IMG/VR virus record: IMGVR_UViG_3300017963_000531
Location: 1 to 34,569 of that record
DNA: 34,569 nucleotides
Origin: a virus
Direction: 5' to 3' (one strand)
This document shows, piece by piece, positions 5,431 to 14,214 of the stretch (position 1 is its first letter; every line of letters starts with the position of its first letter). The notes under the pieces are model-generated. The model was not told where the DNA came from and did no database searches. It saw nothing but the letters and a program-made list of their open reading frames with translations. The translations under genes were made by a program, and so were the position numbers.

Positions 5431-7250
5431 TGTTATCAGAAATAATGAAATCCTGGTCTCCTCCTCCACTACTTAAAGTAAGTACATGGGCTGATAAATA
5501 TCGAATGCTATCTCCGGAGGCATCAGCTGAGCCAGGCAAATGGAACACAGAACGTGCAGCATATCAAAAAGGCATCATGGATGCCGTTAATGATCCGGAT
5601 ATTGAGACTATCGTATTTATGAAAAGTGCCCAGGTAGGAGCGACAGAAATCCTGAATAATATTTGCGGATATTTCATCGATGTGGATCCTGCTCCTATTT
5701 TGGTTGTGCAGCCAACTATGGAAATGAGAGATACCTGGTCCAAAGATAGATTTTCTCCAATGATCCGGGATTCTGAAAGAATAAGGCATAAAATAAAGGA
5801 TCCTAAATCGAGGGATTCAAACAATACGATAAAACATAAAGTATTTACTGGCGGTCATTTAACAATTGCTATTTCCAATTCTCCTGCTTCATTATCATCT
5901 AGGCCTATTAGAATTGTATTACTCGATGAAATAGATCGCTATCCTGCATCAGCCGGAGCCGAAGGTGATCCGGTTGGCCTGGCAATTAAACGAAGTGAAA
6001 CATTTTGGAACCGGTTCAAACTTTATACATCAACTCCCACCGTAAAAAATCTTAGTCGTATTGAATCAGCCTGGAATGAGACTGATCAGAAAAAATATTT
6101 TGTTAAATGCTGGAAATGTAAAACTTATCAGGTTATGATCTGGGGGCAGGTGAAATGGGATAAAAATGAGAATGGAAATCATCTTCCTGACACTGCTTAT
6201 TATGAATGTGAAAAATGCCAGGCCAGATGGAATGATGTTCAGAAATTAGAAGCTGTCAGAAAAGGAGAATGGAGGGCTACAGCAGTAGCGAAAAGAAAAG
6301 ATATGACTGGCTTTCATATTTGGGAAGCTTATTCTCCCTGGTCTACTTTCTCAAAAATGGTTACAGATTTCCTTGAGAAAAAAGACAATCCGGAACAATT
6401 GAAAACTTTTGTTAACCTTACTCTCGGCGAACTTTGGGAAGAGGAAGGCGAAAAAGTTGAATCAAACATTTTGTATTCCAGACGTGAAAAATATACTGCT
6501 CAGATACCGGCAGGAGGTTTAGTTTTAACCGCAGGGGTGGATGTGCAAGATGATCGTGTTGAAATCGAAGTAAAAGCCTGGGGGAAAGGGGAAGAATCCT
6601 GGAGTGTTGACTATGTAATTCTTCATGGCGATCTATCTTCTGAAAAATTCTGGAAAGATCTGGATCAGAAGTTGCAGACTAATTATCAACATGAGGATGG
6701 AATAAATTTGGCTATTTCTTGCACGTGCGTGGATTCCGGAGGTCATTTTACAGAGCAGGTATATAAATTTTGCAAAGGCAAAGAATTAAGTAGAATTTAT
6801 GCAATAAAAGGATCCAATGTTGTAGGGAGACCGCTGGTCTCAAGGCCATCGAAGTCGAATAAGGGCAATGTAAAATTGTTTTCAATCGGAACCGATACAG
6901 CAAAACAGATCATTTATTCACGTTTAAAAATGGATGAAACCGGATCCGGATATATGCATTTTCCTCTAAAATACGATGAAGAATATTTCAATCAATTGAC
7001 TGCTGAGCGTGCAACCACAAGATACACCAGAGGATTCCCTCATAGAGTATGGGTAAAGGATCGGGCAAGAAATGAGGTGCTCGATGCTACGGTATATTGC
7101 ATGGCAGCATTAGCAATTTTGAATCCTAACTTTGAAAAAATCGCGCAGAGTTTTAAAAAAATCAAAAATGAAATTGGCAATGTAGAAAAAGAAACTCATG
7201 TCGAACGAAAACAAAGAAAAAAAGGGTGGGTAAATAATTGGAAAAAATGA
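5430..7250 (+). CDS. Terminase large subunit, GpA-like, 606 aa
   Basis: Packaging ATPase-nuclease of the lambda GpA family. The ATPase domain has a Walker A-type motif MKSAQVGATE (64-73), Walker B IVLLDEID (162-169), and coupling motif STPTV (201-205). A zinc ribbon (C227-x2-C230 and C260-x2-C263) follows. The nuclease domain starts LTAGVDVQDDRVEIEVKAWG, with D371 as the likely metal ligand, and further acidic residues downstream (CVDSGGH, NEVLDATVY). Length fits the family (about 600-640). The start is fixed by TAATG overlap with the zinc-ribbon gene. It implies cos-type packaging into the capsid through the portal at 8300-9736. Confidence 0.93.
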   Translation: MLSEIMKSWSPPPLLKVSTWADKYRMLSPEASAEPGKWNTERAAYQKGIMDAVNDPDIETIVFMKSAQVGATEILNNICGYFIDVDPAPILVVQPTMEMRDTWSKDRFSPMIRDSERIRHKIKDPKSRDSNNTIKHKVFTGGHLTIAISNSPASLSSRPIRIVLLDEIDRYPASAGAEGDPVGLAIKRSETFWNRFKLYTSTPTVKNLSRIESAWNETDQKKYFVKCWKCKTYQVMIWGQVKWDKNENGNHLPDTAYYECEKCQARWNDVQKLEAVRKGEWRATAVAKRKDMTGFHIWEAYSPWSTFSKMVTDFLEKKDNPEQLKTFVNLTLGELWEEEGEKVESNILYSRREKYTAQIPAGGLVLTAGVDVQDDRVEIEVKAWGKGEESWSVDYVILHGDLSSEKFWKDLDQKLQTNYQHEDGINLAISCTCVDSGGHFTEQVYKFCKGKELSRIYAIKGSNVVGRPLVSRPSKSNKGNVKLFSIGTDTAKQIIYSRLKMDETGSGYMHFPLKYDEEYFNQLTAERATTRYTRGFPHRVWVKDRARNEVLDATVYCMAALAILNPNFEKIAQSFKKIKNEIGNVEKETHVERKQRKKGWVNNWKK

Positions 7251-7447
7251 TTAATGGTCGTACTGGCCGGCCTAAACAACATTTTAAAAAAGTACATCCA
7301 CCCAGAATAAAACTTTACGAAGATACAATTGAAAAATTAAAAATTATCGCAGAAGAATCTAACAGAAGTCAATCAGATATTTATCAAGAGGCTTTAGATC
7401 AGTTTATTCTTAATCGCGCGAGAGTTAAAAATATTATAAGCTTATAA
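7247..7447 (+). CDS. Ribbon-helix-helix DNA-binding protein, 66 aa
   Basis: ATG 7247 overlaps the terminase stop (ATGA) and is preferred to a TTG 9 bases upstream. After a basic N-terminus (RTGRPKQHFKK), the core PPRIKLYEDTIEKLKIIAEE followed by SNRSQSDIYQEALDQFI fits a ribbon-helix-helix (CopG/MetJ-like) fold: a beta strand, a helix, a Ser-x-Ser/Asp turn and a second helix. Such dimers bind operator DNA. Its place between terminase and connector genes suggests autoregulation or late-gene control. Confidence 0.7.
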   Translation: MINGRTGRPKQHFKKVHPPRIKLYEDTIEKLKIIAEESNRSQSDIYQEALDQFILNRARVKNIISL

Positions 7448-7456
7448 GGAGATCAA

Positions 7457-7825
7457 ATGGAATCAATTAAAACTTTATTAAATGAGAAAAAAACTTCTCA
7501 ATTCAGATATTGTAAAAAGTGTGAATTATATTGGATTAGCGGCGAATGCGGCACAGAGGAATGTCCTCATTATTTAATAAAATCCACTTTAAAATTTGTT
7601 GATGTGGAATTTAATACAAATCTTCTAAAATATGGAAAGAGTATAACAGAAATAACCTCCGATATAAATGACATTAATATTAAAATTAATAAAATGTCTG
7701 ATCAAATCGGTCAAATAAATTCTAAATTAAAAAATAAAACAAATGAAAAAACGGATAAGGAAACGTTAAAAATAAAAGACAAAACAGAAAAGGGTACCCC
7801 AAAAGTAAAAAAAATAAAAAAATAA
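7457..7825 (+). CDS. Small protein with Cys cluster, coiled coil and Lys-rich tail, 122 aa
   Basis: Good AAGGAG ribosome binding site. C19-x2-C22 and C31, C36 (YCKKCELYW, GECGTEECPHY) look like a zinc site. Residues 55-92 are a heptad-rich helix (SITEITSDINDINIKINKM), and the last 30 residues are a Lys/Thr/Glu low-complexity tail ending KVKKIKK. Family not recognised. It is the last gene before a 226-base gap with a terminator-like hairpin, so it probably ends the packaging transcription unit. Confidence 0.6.
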   Translation: MESIKTLLNEKKTSQFRYCKKCELYWISGECGTEECPHYLIKSTLKFVDVEFNTNLLKYGKSITEITSDINDINIKINKMSDQIGQINSKLKNKTNEKTDKETLKIKDKTEKGTPKVKKIKK

Positions 7826-7971
7826 TAATCACTTAAGCGTATAAATAATACATATTTATAAAAAATAGCAATTTTGCAAAATCCCCGGTAACCTAACAAA
7901 ATCACATTTTTTTTAATTATTTTTTAGTTAGTTATCTTTATAAAAAACAATCCTTTATTAACCATTCCATA

Positions 7972-7998
7972 ATCCCAAAGACTTTTGGGGTCTCTTTA
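7972..7998 (+). terminator. Candidate intrinsic terminator after the packaging genes
   Basis: ATCCCAAA (7972-7979) pairs with TTTGGGGT (7984-7991, one G-T) around the loop GACT, followed by CTCTTTATT. The stem is short and the U tract interrupted, so strength is uncertain. It is the only such structure in the 226-base gap 7826-8051, which is otherwise AT-rich with an ATTTTGCAAAAT palindrome (about 7870-7881) and no convincing gene. A promoter for the head genes is expected in the remainder but I cannot pick one out. Confidence 0.45.
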
Positions 7999-8051
7999 TT
8001 ATCGAAATTTTTAGTTTGTAACTTCTAGACGAACTATGTCTTGGACATTTT

Positions 8052-8282
8052 ATGGCTTCACATGCTAAAACAATGTTAGATGCTATCGAAGCTGTTCTTG
8101 AAGGCAGAATCGATTCTGATGTTGAATCCTACTCTATTGCCGGCAGGCAGATAACTAAAATACCCATCACTGAATTATTAACAATCCGGGAAAAATACAA
8201 AGCAGAAGTAAAAAAAGAAGAAGATGCTGATAACCTGGCATTAGGACTAGGCAACAAGAAAAAAATACAGGTGCGCTTTTGA
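8052..8282 (+). CDS. Head-completion/connector protein, gpW-like, 76 aa
   Basis: The pattern matches lambda gpW, a small alpha+beta protein that joins the filled head at the portal and allows tail attachment. It has a leading helix (MASHAKTMLDAIEAVLEGR), a beta hairpin (VESYSIAGRQITKIPI), a second helix (TELLTIREKYKAEVKKEE) and a Lys/Arg-rich end KKKIQVRF. Length (76 versus 68 aa in lambda) and position between GpA-like terminase and GpB-like portal are as in lambda. Its stop overlaps the portal's possible TTG start. Confidence 0.75.
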   Translation: MASHAKTMLDAIEAVLEGRIDSDVESYSIAGRQITKIPITELLTIREKYKAEVKKEEDADNLALGLGNKKKIQVRF

Positions 8283-8299
8283 TATTTGAAAAATATTTT

Positions 8300-9736
8300 A
8301 TGCGCCTAATGAAAAAAATAATGAAAAGGCAAAGTTATTCCGGGGCGAGTACAGGCAGGCTTTATTCTTCCTGGGCTTCTGCAAATTATTCTGCCGATTC
8401 GGAAATCAGAGCAAATCTTTCAACCTTACGCGGTAGAAGCCGGGAGCTTGAGCGGAATAATGATTACGCTAAAAAATTTATCCGCATGGTAAAAACAAAT
8501 GTAATAGGATCAAAAGGCATTATGCTCCAGAGCAGAGTAAAAGACAATAACGGATCTTCTGATGTTCCGGCAAATAATCGAATAGAAGAAGGTTTTAGAA
8601 GATGGGCTAAAAAAGGCAATTGTGATGTAACCGAAAGTTATTCATTTCTTGATATTCAGGATATTGCAATGAGTTCAATTGCCCGCGATGGAGAAGTTCT
8701 GATAAGATTAATCAAAGGATTTGATAACGATTTTAAATTTGCGGTTCAGCTTATAGAAGCAGACCATCTTGATGAAAAATATAATTATGTTATTTCAAAT
8801 GGCAATCATATCAAAATGGGGATTGAATTTAACACCTGGGGGAAAGCTGTTGCCTATCATATTTTTGAGAAACATCCCGGAGACGTTCCATTTGGGTACA
8901 GCTATGGTCAGAGAATAAGAATTAATGCTGATGAGATTCTTCATCTTTTCATCCCGGAAAGAATTAGTCAATCCAGAGGTATCCCATGGATGCACGCCGC
9001 AATGACCAGGCTTAATATGCTTGGTGGTTATGAGGAAGCGGAATTAACCGCAGCCAGAGTGGCATCTGCAAAAGGCGGGTTCTATACTAATAGGGCAGGC
9101 GAAGAATATACCGGTGATGATACTTCTTCTGAAGGGAATCCGATTCAGGAAGTAGAACCAGGGACATTTGAAACGCTTCCTGAGGGATGGGATTTTAAGC
9201 CATGGGATCCGCAGCATCCTACAAGTCAATTTGAATTTTTTGTCAAGGCGTGCCTTAGAGGAATTTCTTCGGGCCTCGATGTAAGCTATAATTATCTGGC
9301 CAATGATCTTGAAGGGGTCAATTATTCTTCCATCAGAGCCGGCGTACTTGATGAACGTGATGTATGGCGAAAGATTCAAACATGGGCCATTAATCATTTT
9401 ATGCAACCTATTTTTGAAAATTGGCTTGAAATGGCTCTCCTTACTCAGCAAGTCAATCTCCCCTTATCGAAATATGATAAGTTTAATGCGGCATCCTGGA
9501 TAGCCAGAGGCTGGCCCTGGGTGGATCCGAAATCCGATATGATTGCTGCGATTTCAGCCATAAAAATGGGGCTTAACACAGCAAGCAATATTGTCGGTGA
9601 GCAGGGAAGAGACCTTGAAGAAATATATCAGATGCTTGCGGAAGAGCAGAAATTGCGCGAGAAGTGGGGCGTAAAGACTGAATGGGATTTGAAAATGCTC
9701 GAAACATTATTGTTAGAAGAAAAAACAGAGGCATAA
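8300..9736 (+). CDS. Portal protein, lambda GpB-like, 478 aa
   Basis: Dodecameric ring at the capsid vertex through which DNA passes. Recognisable lambda-portal blocks are YSSWASANYSADSEIRANLS with LRGRSRELERNNDYAKKFIR (early), NVIGSKGIMLQSR, IARDGEVLIRLI, the VQLIEADHLDE strand, GIEFNTWGKAVAYHIFEKHP, ADEILHLFIPERISQSRGIP and DLEGVNYSSIRAG. ATG 8300 (MRLMKKIMKRQSY) is chosen; an in-frame TTG at 8279 overlapping the gpW stop would add 7 residues. No internal protease (lambda C) is fused to it; that function lies in the next gene. Confidence 0.9.
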   Translation: MRLMKKIMKRQSYSGASTGRLYSSWASANYSADSEIRANLSTLRGRSRELERNNDYAKKFIRMVKTNVIGSKGIMLQSRVKDNNGSSDVPANNRIEEGFRRWAKKGNCDVTESYSFLDIQDIAMSSIARDGEVLIRLIKGFDNDFKFAVQLIEADHLDEKYNYVISNGNHIKMGIEFNTWGKAVAYHIFEKHPGDVPFGYSYGQRIRINADEILHLFIPERISQSRGIPWMHAAMTRLNMLGGYEEAELTAARVASAKGGFYTNRAGEEYTGDDTSSEGNPIQEVEPGTFETLPEGWDFKPWDPQHPTSQFEFFVKACLRGISSGLDVSYNYLANDLEGVNYSSIRAGVLDERDVWRKIQTWAINHFMQPIFENWLEMALLTQQVNLPLSKYDKFNAASWIARGWPWVDPKSDMIAAISAIKMGLNTASNIVGEQGRDLEEIYQMLAEEQKLREKWGVKTEWDLKMLETLLLEEKTEA

Positions 9737-9739
9737 AAA

Positions 9740-11620
9740 ATGAAAGAAAAATTAAAATTATATCGCGATTTTCAAATCAGGAAAGAAGATATAGACGAAG
9801 ATAAACGAATTGTAAAATTAACATTCTCAAGTGAATTTCCGGTCGATCGCTATTGGTTTATTGAGATACTAGACCATAAACCTGATTCTGTTATGCTTGA
9901 TAGATTGAAAGCAGCGGGGCCGTTGCTCGTTATGCATGACAGAGCCAAGCAGGTAGGTGTAATCGAAAATGCCAGTATTGGCAAGGATAAAAGGGGTTAT
10001 GCCGAGGCCAGGTTTGGCAGATCTGTCTTTGCGGAGGAAATCTTTCAGGACGTAAAAGATGGAATCAGGCAAACTGTATCAGTGGGCTATATGCTCCATG
10101 AAGCGATACTTGAAAAAGAAACCGATAAAGGTCCAGATGAATACAGGGTTACGAAATGGGAACCTTTTGAGATTTCACTTGAACCGACACCGGCAGATTA
10201 TACGATTGGTGTTAACCGGAATGTCGATTTAAAAAAATTTGATTTAAATATTATTAAGAACAGGAGTTTTGATATGAACGAAGAAGAAAAGAAAATATAT
10301 GAGGAAGAAGCCAAAAGAAAAGCCAAGTCAGAAGAGGAGGCGCGGGAGATCAGAGTGAAAGCGGAAAAAGATGCCGATGAAATTCGGGTCAATGCACGCA
10401 AAGAGGAAACTGAGCGCGTAAAGGAAATAATGGCAATTGGAGAAAGATTTAATATGATCTCTGAATCGCAAACAGCCATAAAAGAGGGCACGAGCGTGAA
10501 TGATTTTCGCAAACTGGCAATGGACAAACTGGATAATGTCAAGCATATTGATGCAAAAGTTTCTGACATCGGTATGAGCGAAAAGGAGATTGAAGAATTT
10601 AGTATCCAGAGGGCGATACAAAACATTTTAAACGGCACATGGAAAAACGGATCCCACGAAAAAGATGCATCAGATGCAGTGGCGAAAAAGAACGGAGTGG
10701 AGCCAAGAGGATTTTTTGTGCCTTCAGATGTTCTGCTGAAAAGAAAAATAGAACCCAAAGAACAATTCTATGCGGAGGCAGTGAGAAATCTGTTCCAGCG
10801 CGATATTCTTTCCTCTGCCGCATCCGGATTGATAGCAACCGATCATCTTGCCGGCAGTTTTATTGACCTGCTTCGAAATCGATCAAGAATAATTGAATTG
10901 GGCGCTGTTACTCTGGCCGGTCTCCAGGGAAATGTAAGTATTCCAAAACAAACCGGCGCGGCTACTGCCTACTGGATTAATAACGAAACAACGGATACTA
11001 CAGAAAGCACTCCTACATTCGGCGCGCTGACAATGGGACCGAAGACAGTGTCCGCAAGGGTAGATTATACAAGAAAGATGCTTTTGCAATCTAATCCCGG
11101 GATTGAAATGCTTATCACCAACGATCTGATCAATGTCCTGGGATCAGCAATTGATTTAGCCGCCATTGACGGAGCCGGGACGGCGGAGCCTACAGGAATT
11201 CTCAATACGGATGGCATAGGCGATGTTGTTGGTACATCGTTAGATTGGGCTGCTATTGTAGAATTTGAAACCGATGTTGCTGCCGCAAACGGCGATATCG
11301 GAACAATGGCCTATCTCACGAATGCTACAATCAGAGGAATGATGAAAACGCGTGAGAAAGCAACAAGCACTGCTCAATTTCTATGCACGCAGAATGAATG
11401 CAATGGATATCCTCTGGCAGTTTCAAATCAGGTCCCCGAATCCACATTAATATTTGGTGTTTTCGCTCAAATCATCATGGGATTCTGGTCTGGACTGGAT
11501 ATTAAACTTGATGAGGTAACATTAGGCGATCGGGGTGGTATTGTAATTCGTGCTTTTCAGGATTGCGATATAGGAATCAGACAAGCTGTTGCTTTCTCTG
11601 CTTCCGATGAAGTGGATTAA
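9740..11620 (+). CDS. Fused prohead protease and HK97-fold major capsid protein, 626 aa
   Basis: One ORF holds three parts. Residues 1 to about 165 resemble HK97-type prohead serine protease, with candidate H66 (LLVMHDRAKQVG) and S114 (QTVSVGYMLHEA) and a terminal FEISLEPTPADY block. Residues about 175-300 are a charged coiled coil (EEEAKRKAKSEEEAREIRVK), acting as scaffold/delta domain. Residues about 310-626 are the HK97-fold capsid protein, including NNETTDTTESTPTFGALTMG, a YTRKMLLQSNPGIEML helix and AAIDGAGTAEPTGILNTDG. Self-cleavage should release the scaffold and mature coat protein. Fusions of this kind are known but uncommon. Confidence 0.9.
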   Translation: MKEKLKLYRDFQIRKEDIDEDKRIVKLTFSSEFPVDRYWFIEILDHKPDSVMLDRLKAAGPLLVMHDRAKQVGVIENASIGKDKRGYAEARFGRSVFAEEIFQDVKDGIRQTVSVGYMLHEAILEKETDKGPDEYRVTKWEPFEISLEPTPADYTIGVNRNVDLKKFDLNIIKNRSFDMNEEEKKIYEEEAKRKAKSEEEAREIRVKAEKDADEIRVNARKEETERVKEIMAIGERFNMISESQTAIKEGTSVNDFRKLAMDKLDNVKHIDAKVSDIGMSEKEIEEFSIQRAIQNILNGTWKNGSHEKDASDAVAKKNGVEPRGFFVPSDVLLKRKIEPKEQFYAEAVRNLFQRDILSSAASGLIATDHLAGSFIDLLRNRSRIIELGAVTLAGLQGNVSIPKQTGAATAYWINNETTDTTESTPTFGALTMGPKTVSARVDYTRKMLLQSNPGIEMLITNDLINVLGSAIDLAAIDGAGTAEPTGILNTDGIGDVVGTSLDWAAIVEFETDVAAANGDIGTMAYLTNATIRGMMKTREKATSTAQFLCTQNECNGYPLAVSNQVPESTLIFGVFAQIIMGFWSGLDIKLDEVTLGDRGGIVIRAFQDCDIGIRQAVAFSASDEVD

Positions 11621-11657
11621 TTGAAAGAAATCTAAAACTAAATAGGAGAATAGATTT

Positions 11658-12191
11658 ATGAAATTCTTAAATAAAAGTGCAATCTCTTTTGCTGTGATTC
11701 TTTTGCTGATGTTGCCTCTTTTTGCTGCTGAAACTAATTATGATGAAACAGCGGTCGGTGTGGATTATGCTGGCGTTTTGCTCTATAAAGGGACCATTAC
11801 TTTTTCAGATTCCGGATCAGGAGATGCCTATTATACTCAGGGCATGTATACCGGTGGCAGTAATGTAGCCAATGGTTTGCTATATGCTATCTGTAGTGAA
11901 GTAGGGACAGAGGACGTAAATGTTCTTACTGAATATTCGTTCGATGGCGAAACCTGGATCACCGGCGAAACAATGGCCAATCTTGATGCATTAGGCACAA
12001 CAGCCGTTGTGGATACTGTTGGTGTGGAAGCCGGAACTGTTTCTGCATTATTTGATGTAGCTCCATATACAAGATTAAAATTCGTAGCCGGTCAAGCTAT
12101 TAATGCAACGACAGTTACCTGGGCCTTAATGCTGAAAAAAGATGCAGGTCTTGAAACTCAAAGATTACGAAAATCGGTAGATACACAATAA
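11658..12191 (+). CDS. Exported beta-sandwich protein next to the capsid gene, 177 aa
   Basis: Strong ribosome binding site (TAGGAGAATA). N-terminus MKFLNKSAISFAVILLLMLP followed by LFAAE reads as a Sec signal peptide cleaved near residue 24. The mature part is Gly/Ser/Thr/Val-rich beta structure (YKGTITFSDSGSGDAYYTQG; VLTEYSFDGETWITGE). It sits directly between the capsid gene and a strong terminator, a place expected of a highly made virion or decoration protein, which makes the signal peptide odd. The 19452 product is similar in style (exported, single beta domain). No named family. Confidence 0.6.
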   Translation: MKFLNKSAISFAVILLLMLPLFAAETNYDETAVGVDYAGVLLYKGTITFSDSGSGDAYYTQGMYTGGSNVANGLLYAICSEVGTEDVNVLTEYSFDGETWITGETMANLDALGTTAVVDTVGVEAGTVSALFDVAPYTRLKFVAGQAINATTVTWALMLKKDAGLETQRLRKSVDTQ

Positions 12192-12210
12192 TTGATAACT
12201 TCAAAAGATG

Positions 12211-12237
12211 GCTCCGGTTTAATTGCCGGAGCTTTTT
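12211..12237 (+). terminator. Strong Rho-independent terminator after the capsid genes
   Basis: GCTCCGG (12211-12217) and CCGGAGC (12226-12232) form a perfect 7-bp GC-rich stem with an 8-base loop, followed at once by TTTTT (12233-12237). It sits 19 bases after the 12191 stop and before a fresh ribosome binding site at 12243. It likely reduces read-through from abundant capsid transcripts into the connector and tail genes. Confidence 0.9.
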
Positions 12238-12257
12238 CTAATAAGGAGAAAAATAAA

Positions 12258-12443
12258 ATGCCAGAAAAACAAGTAAAAGCAACAGTAACAAGACCGTTCA
12301 GATATAATGGAAAAAGATTGGATCTAGGTTTCCAGGGAGAATTTTCTGAAGGTTTTGCTCGTGAAATGCTGGCTGCAAATAAAATTAAGTTAGGTAGTGC
12401 AAAAATTGATCAAAAAAAAGAAAATCCTTCTGAAAAGAAATGA
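12258..12443 (+). CDS. Small protein after capsid terminator, 61 aa
   Basis: ATG 12258 with AAGGAG at 12243 is the real start; the frame upstream runs through the terminator. The sequence, MPEKQVKATVTRPFRYNGKR then LDLGFQGEFSEGFAREMLAA, resembles the small phage proteins of head-tail regions with a beta hairpin then helix, and a Lys/Glu tail. Possible head-decoration or connector accessory. No firm family. The next gene begins by ATGA overlap. Confidence 0.55.
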   Translation: MPEKQVKATVTRPFRYNGKRLDLGFQGEFSEGFAREMLAANKIKLGSAKIDQKKENPSEKK

Positions 12444-12772
12444 CGATAAAACAGCAAATTTTAGATGATATCGATGCTGTTTTTGATGCAGGATTGACTT
12501 TAAGTATTACTCACACTTATGGAATAACTGAAGAAGAACCAGATGGAACAGATGAAACATTAAAAGCCTTTTTAGATATGCCTTATGAAAGAGCTTTGAG
12601 TAATACAGAAATTGAATCTGCCAGCCCATCAATTCTGCTTAAAACTTCCGATATTGGCAATATCGATTCAGATAGCGAATTTACAATAAATGGAACTACT
12701 TATTATTATGCTGAAAAAGAAACAAACCAGGAGGGGGTGACAAGGATTTATATTAGTGAGGACCAGATATGA
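12440..12772 (+). CDS. Head-tail connector, lambda gpFII-like, 110 aa
   Basis: Resembles lambda gpFII (head-tail attachment) across its length: an N-terminal helix (MTIKQQILDDIDAVFDAGLT), then AFLDMPYERALSNTEIESAS, the signature SPSILLKTSDIGNIDSDSEF (lambda has SPSLFVRTDEV in the same place), TINGTTYYYAEKE and a final strand TRIYIS. FII forms the ring between the connector and the tail. Placed after head and before tail terminator genes, as in lambda. Confidence 0.8.
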   Translation: MTIKQQILDDIDAVFDAGLTLSITHTYGITEEEPDGTDETLKAFLDMPYERALSNTEIESASPSILLKTSDIGNIDSDSEFTINGTTYYYAEKETNQEGVTRIYISEDQI

Positions 12773-13206
12773 GCACAATCAGGCAGGATATAATTGATGA
12801 AATAGATACTTTATTAAATGCAATCAGTATTGCTAACGGTTATAGTTTTGATGTTGATGGCAAAGTATTTGAATGGCGCGATATTCCAATAAGTGAAGAT
12901 GATTATCCCTGCATTATTTTCAGAGATGTACGCGATTATTTTAGTGAGGACTCTGAATCAGAGCATGTGTTGGAAATTGAAATCGCTGTTATACCAACAC
13001 CTGGCAGCACTTCTACTGCTGCATTAAGAGATATGCTCCAGGATGTATTAACTGCATTTAGTGCGCTTGAAGAATCAAGTAATGTCGATGTTTCCGGATC
13101 TCAATATATGGGATCCGAAATGGAAGTTGAGCATCTTAAAAAGATATATGCCGGTGCCTCGATGCTTTTTAATGTTGAATATGTAACGGACCGGTGGGAG
13201 ATATAA
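12769..13206 (+). CDS. Tail terminator/completion protein (lambda gpU-type), 145 aa
   Basis: Alpha/beta protein with N-terminal helix (MSTIRQDIIDEIDTLLNAIS), a WRDIPISEDDYPCIIFRDVR block, a central HVLEIEIAVIPTPGSTSTAA strand-turn-helix and a long helix (LRDMLQDVLTAFSALEE). Order and length fit tail terminators of the gpU / Gp17-like type, which cap the tail tube and bind the connector. ATGA-coupled to the FII-like gene. Assignment rests on position and pattern. Confidence 0.6.
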   Translation: MSTIRQDIIDEIDTLLNAISIANGYSFDVDGKVFEWRDIPISEDDYPCIIFRDVRDYFSEDSESEHVLEIEIAVIPTPGSTSTAALRDMLQDVLTAFSALEESSNVDVSGSQYMGSEMEVEHLKKIYAGASMLFNVEYVTDRWEI

Positions 13207-13241
13207 AATAAATGAAAATTTTTCCAAATAGGAGGTTAGTT

Positions 13242-13592
13242 ATGAGGTTTTTTAAACCTAATTATTTATTCCTTTTTATTTTTTTAATTCTGCTCCCATT
13301 AGCAGTTTATGCTCAGGTTAATTTAGAAGATCCAATGGATTGGGGAGCATTGGGAGTAAATGTTGGTATTATAGGAGCAATTATCGCTCTTACCCAGATA
13401 GTTAAGGGATTCATCCCTGCTAAATTTGTTGTTTGGGTACCTATTGTATTGGCAGTGGCAGCATATTTCGCGACAGGTGCGGTAGAAGGACATCCTGAAT
13501 ATGCTCTCTACTGGGCTGCAGCAGCTGCGTATATGTGGAAGGTCGCTAATGTTGTGACTGGGAGCAAAGCACTATTCAAATCAAAGGAATAA
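13242..13592 (+). CDS. Holin-like membrane protein, 116 aa
   Basis: ATG 13242 is chosen because GGAGG lies at 13231-13235; an ATG at 13212 precedes this site and would place it inside the gene. A hydrophobic N-terminus (MRFFKPNYLFLFIFLILLPL then AVYAQ) reads as a signal peptide or first membrane helix. Three more hydrophobic helices follow (about 42-58, 69-87, 90-108), with a basic tail LFKSKE. Small size, 3-4 helices and location just upstream of an endolysin suggest the holin. A signal-arrest or signal-peptide start would be unusual for a holin. Confidence 0.6.
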   Translation: MRFFKPNYLFLFIFLILLPLAVYAQVNLEDPMDWGALGVNVGIIGAIIALTQIVKGFIPAKFVVWVPIVLAVAAYFATGAVEGHPEYALYWAAAAAYMWKVANVVTGSKALFKSKE

Positions 13593-13597
13593 TTAAA

Positions 13598-13882
13598 ATG
13601 GCAGAATATGCTATTTTCAAACCTGCTCTGGAAACAATAAAAAGGCTGAAGGCAAATATAAATCCTTCAGCCAATCCTATTGAACTTAAAAAACTTCCGA
13701 ATAATGATGAAAATATCATAGATGCCTTATTAAGAGCGGCGCCTTATTACATTTTTAAATATGGAGACAAGGGACTTGAATATCTCAAGAACGTGACGGG
13801 AACCGCGTTTCCTATGAATGTTTTTTATGCAGGATTAAGATATGGTTTTAAATATATCAATAAGAGGCTACGGATAAAATAA
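13598..13882 (+). CDS. Hypothetical protein in the lysis cassette, 94 aa
   Basis: Basic and helical (MAEYAIFKPALETIKRLKAN, ... NVFYAGLRYGFKYINKRLRI), with a weakly amphipathic C-terminal helix but no clear membrane span or signal. Encoded 5 bases after the holin-like gene and TAATG-coupled to the next. A role in lysis is likely by location only. Confidence 0.55.
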   Translation: MAEYAIFKPALETIKRLKANINPSANPIELKKLPNNDENIIDALLRAAPYYIFKYGDKGLEYLKNVTGTAFPMNVFYAGLRYGFKYINKRLRIK

Positions 13883-14214
13883 TGATTGCTCCTAAAAAAA
13901 GATCAAACGATGAGGAAGGTGACAGAAGTTACAAGCGTAGATCATTAATAGATTTCAAAACCGCTATGTTAATTGTTGCTGCACTTTTTGGTGGGGGAGC
14001 AACTGATCTGGGAGTAAGTATCGTTAAAGAGAAAATCGCTGAAGAAAATAAGATCAGAATAGAAAAGAATGAAACACGCATGGAAGGATATATCATTAGT
14101 CATGACAGAGAAGAAACACTAAGGGATTTAAATCTTTCTAATATACTTGAAACTATCAAGGATGACATAAAAGAAATTAAACAGGATGTCAAAAAAATTA
14201 AAAATGGTAATTAA
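13882..14214 (+). CDS. Single-pass membrane coiled-coil protein of the lysis cassette, 110 aa
   Basis: Basic cytoplasmic N-terminus (about 1-24, with SYKRRSLIDFK), one short membrane helix (about 27-48, TAMLIVAALFGGGATDLGVS), then a charged helix with heptads to the C-terminus (KEKIAEENKIRIEKNETRM, IKDDIKEIKQDVKKIKNGN). This topology fits an inner-membrane spanin-like protein or a haemolysin XhlA-type holin partner. No separate outer-membrane spanin was found overlapping it. Confidence 0.6.
   Translation: MIAPKKRSNDEEGDRSYKRRSLIDFKTAMLIVAALFGGGATDLGVSIVKEKIAEENKIRIEKNETRMEGYIISHDREETLRDLNLSNILETIKDDIKEIKQDVKKIKNGN

Noticed and set aside
9044-9451. 135-codon reverse ORF in the portal gene
   Set aside because: Shadow of a well-recognised gene on the + strand; no start signals or family.
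10198-10758. 186-codon reverse ORF inside the capsid-protease gene
   Set aside because: Antisense shadow of the charged coiled-coil region; Ser/Phe-rich low-complexity product.
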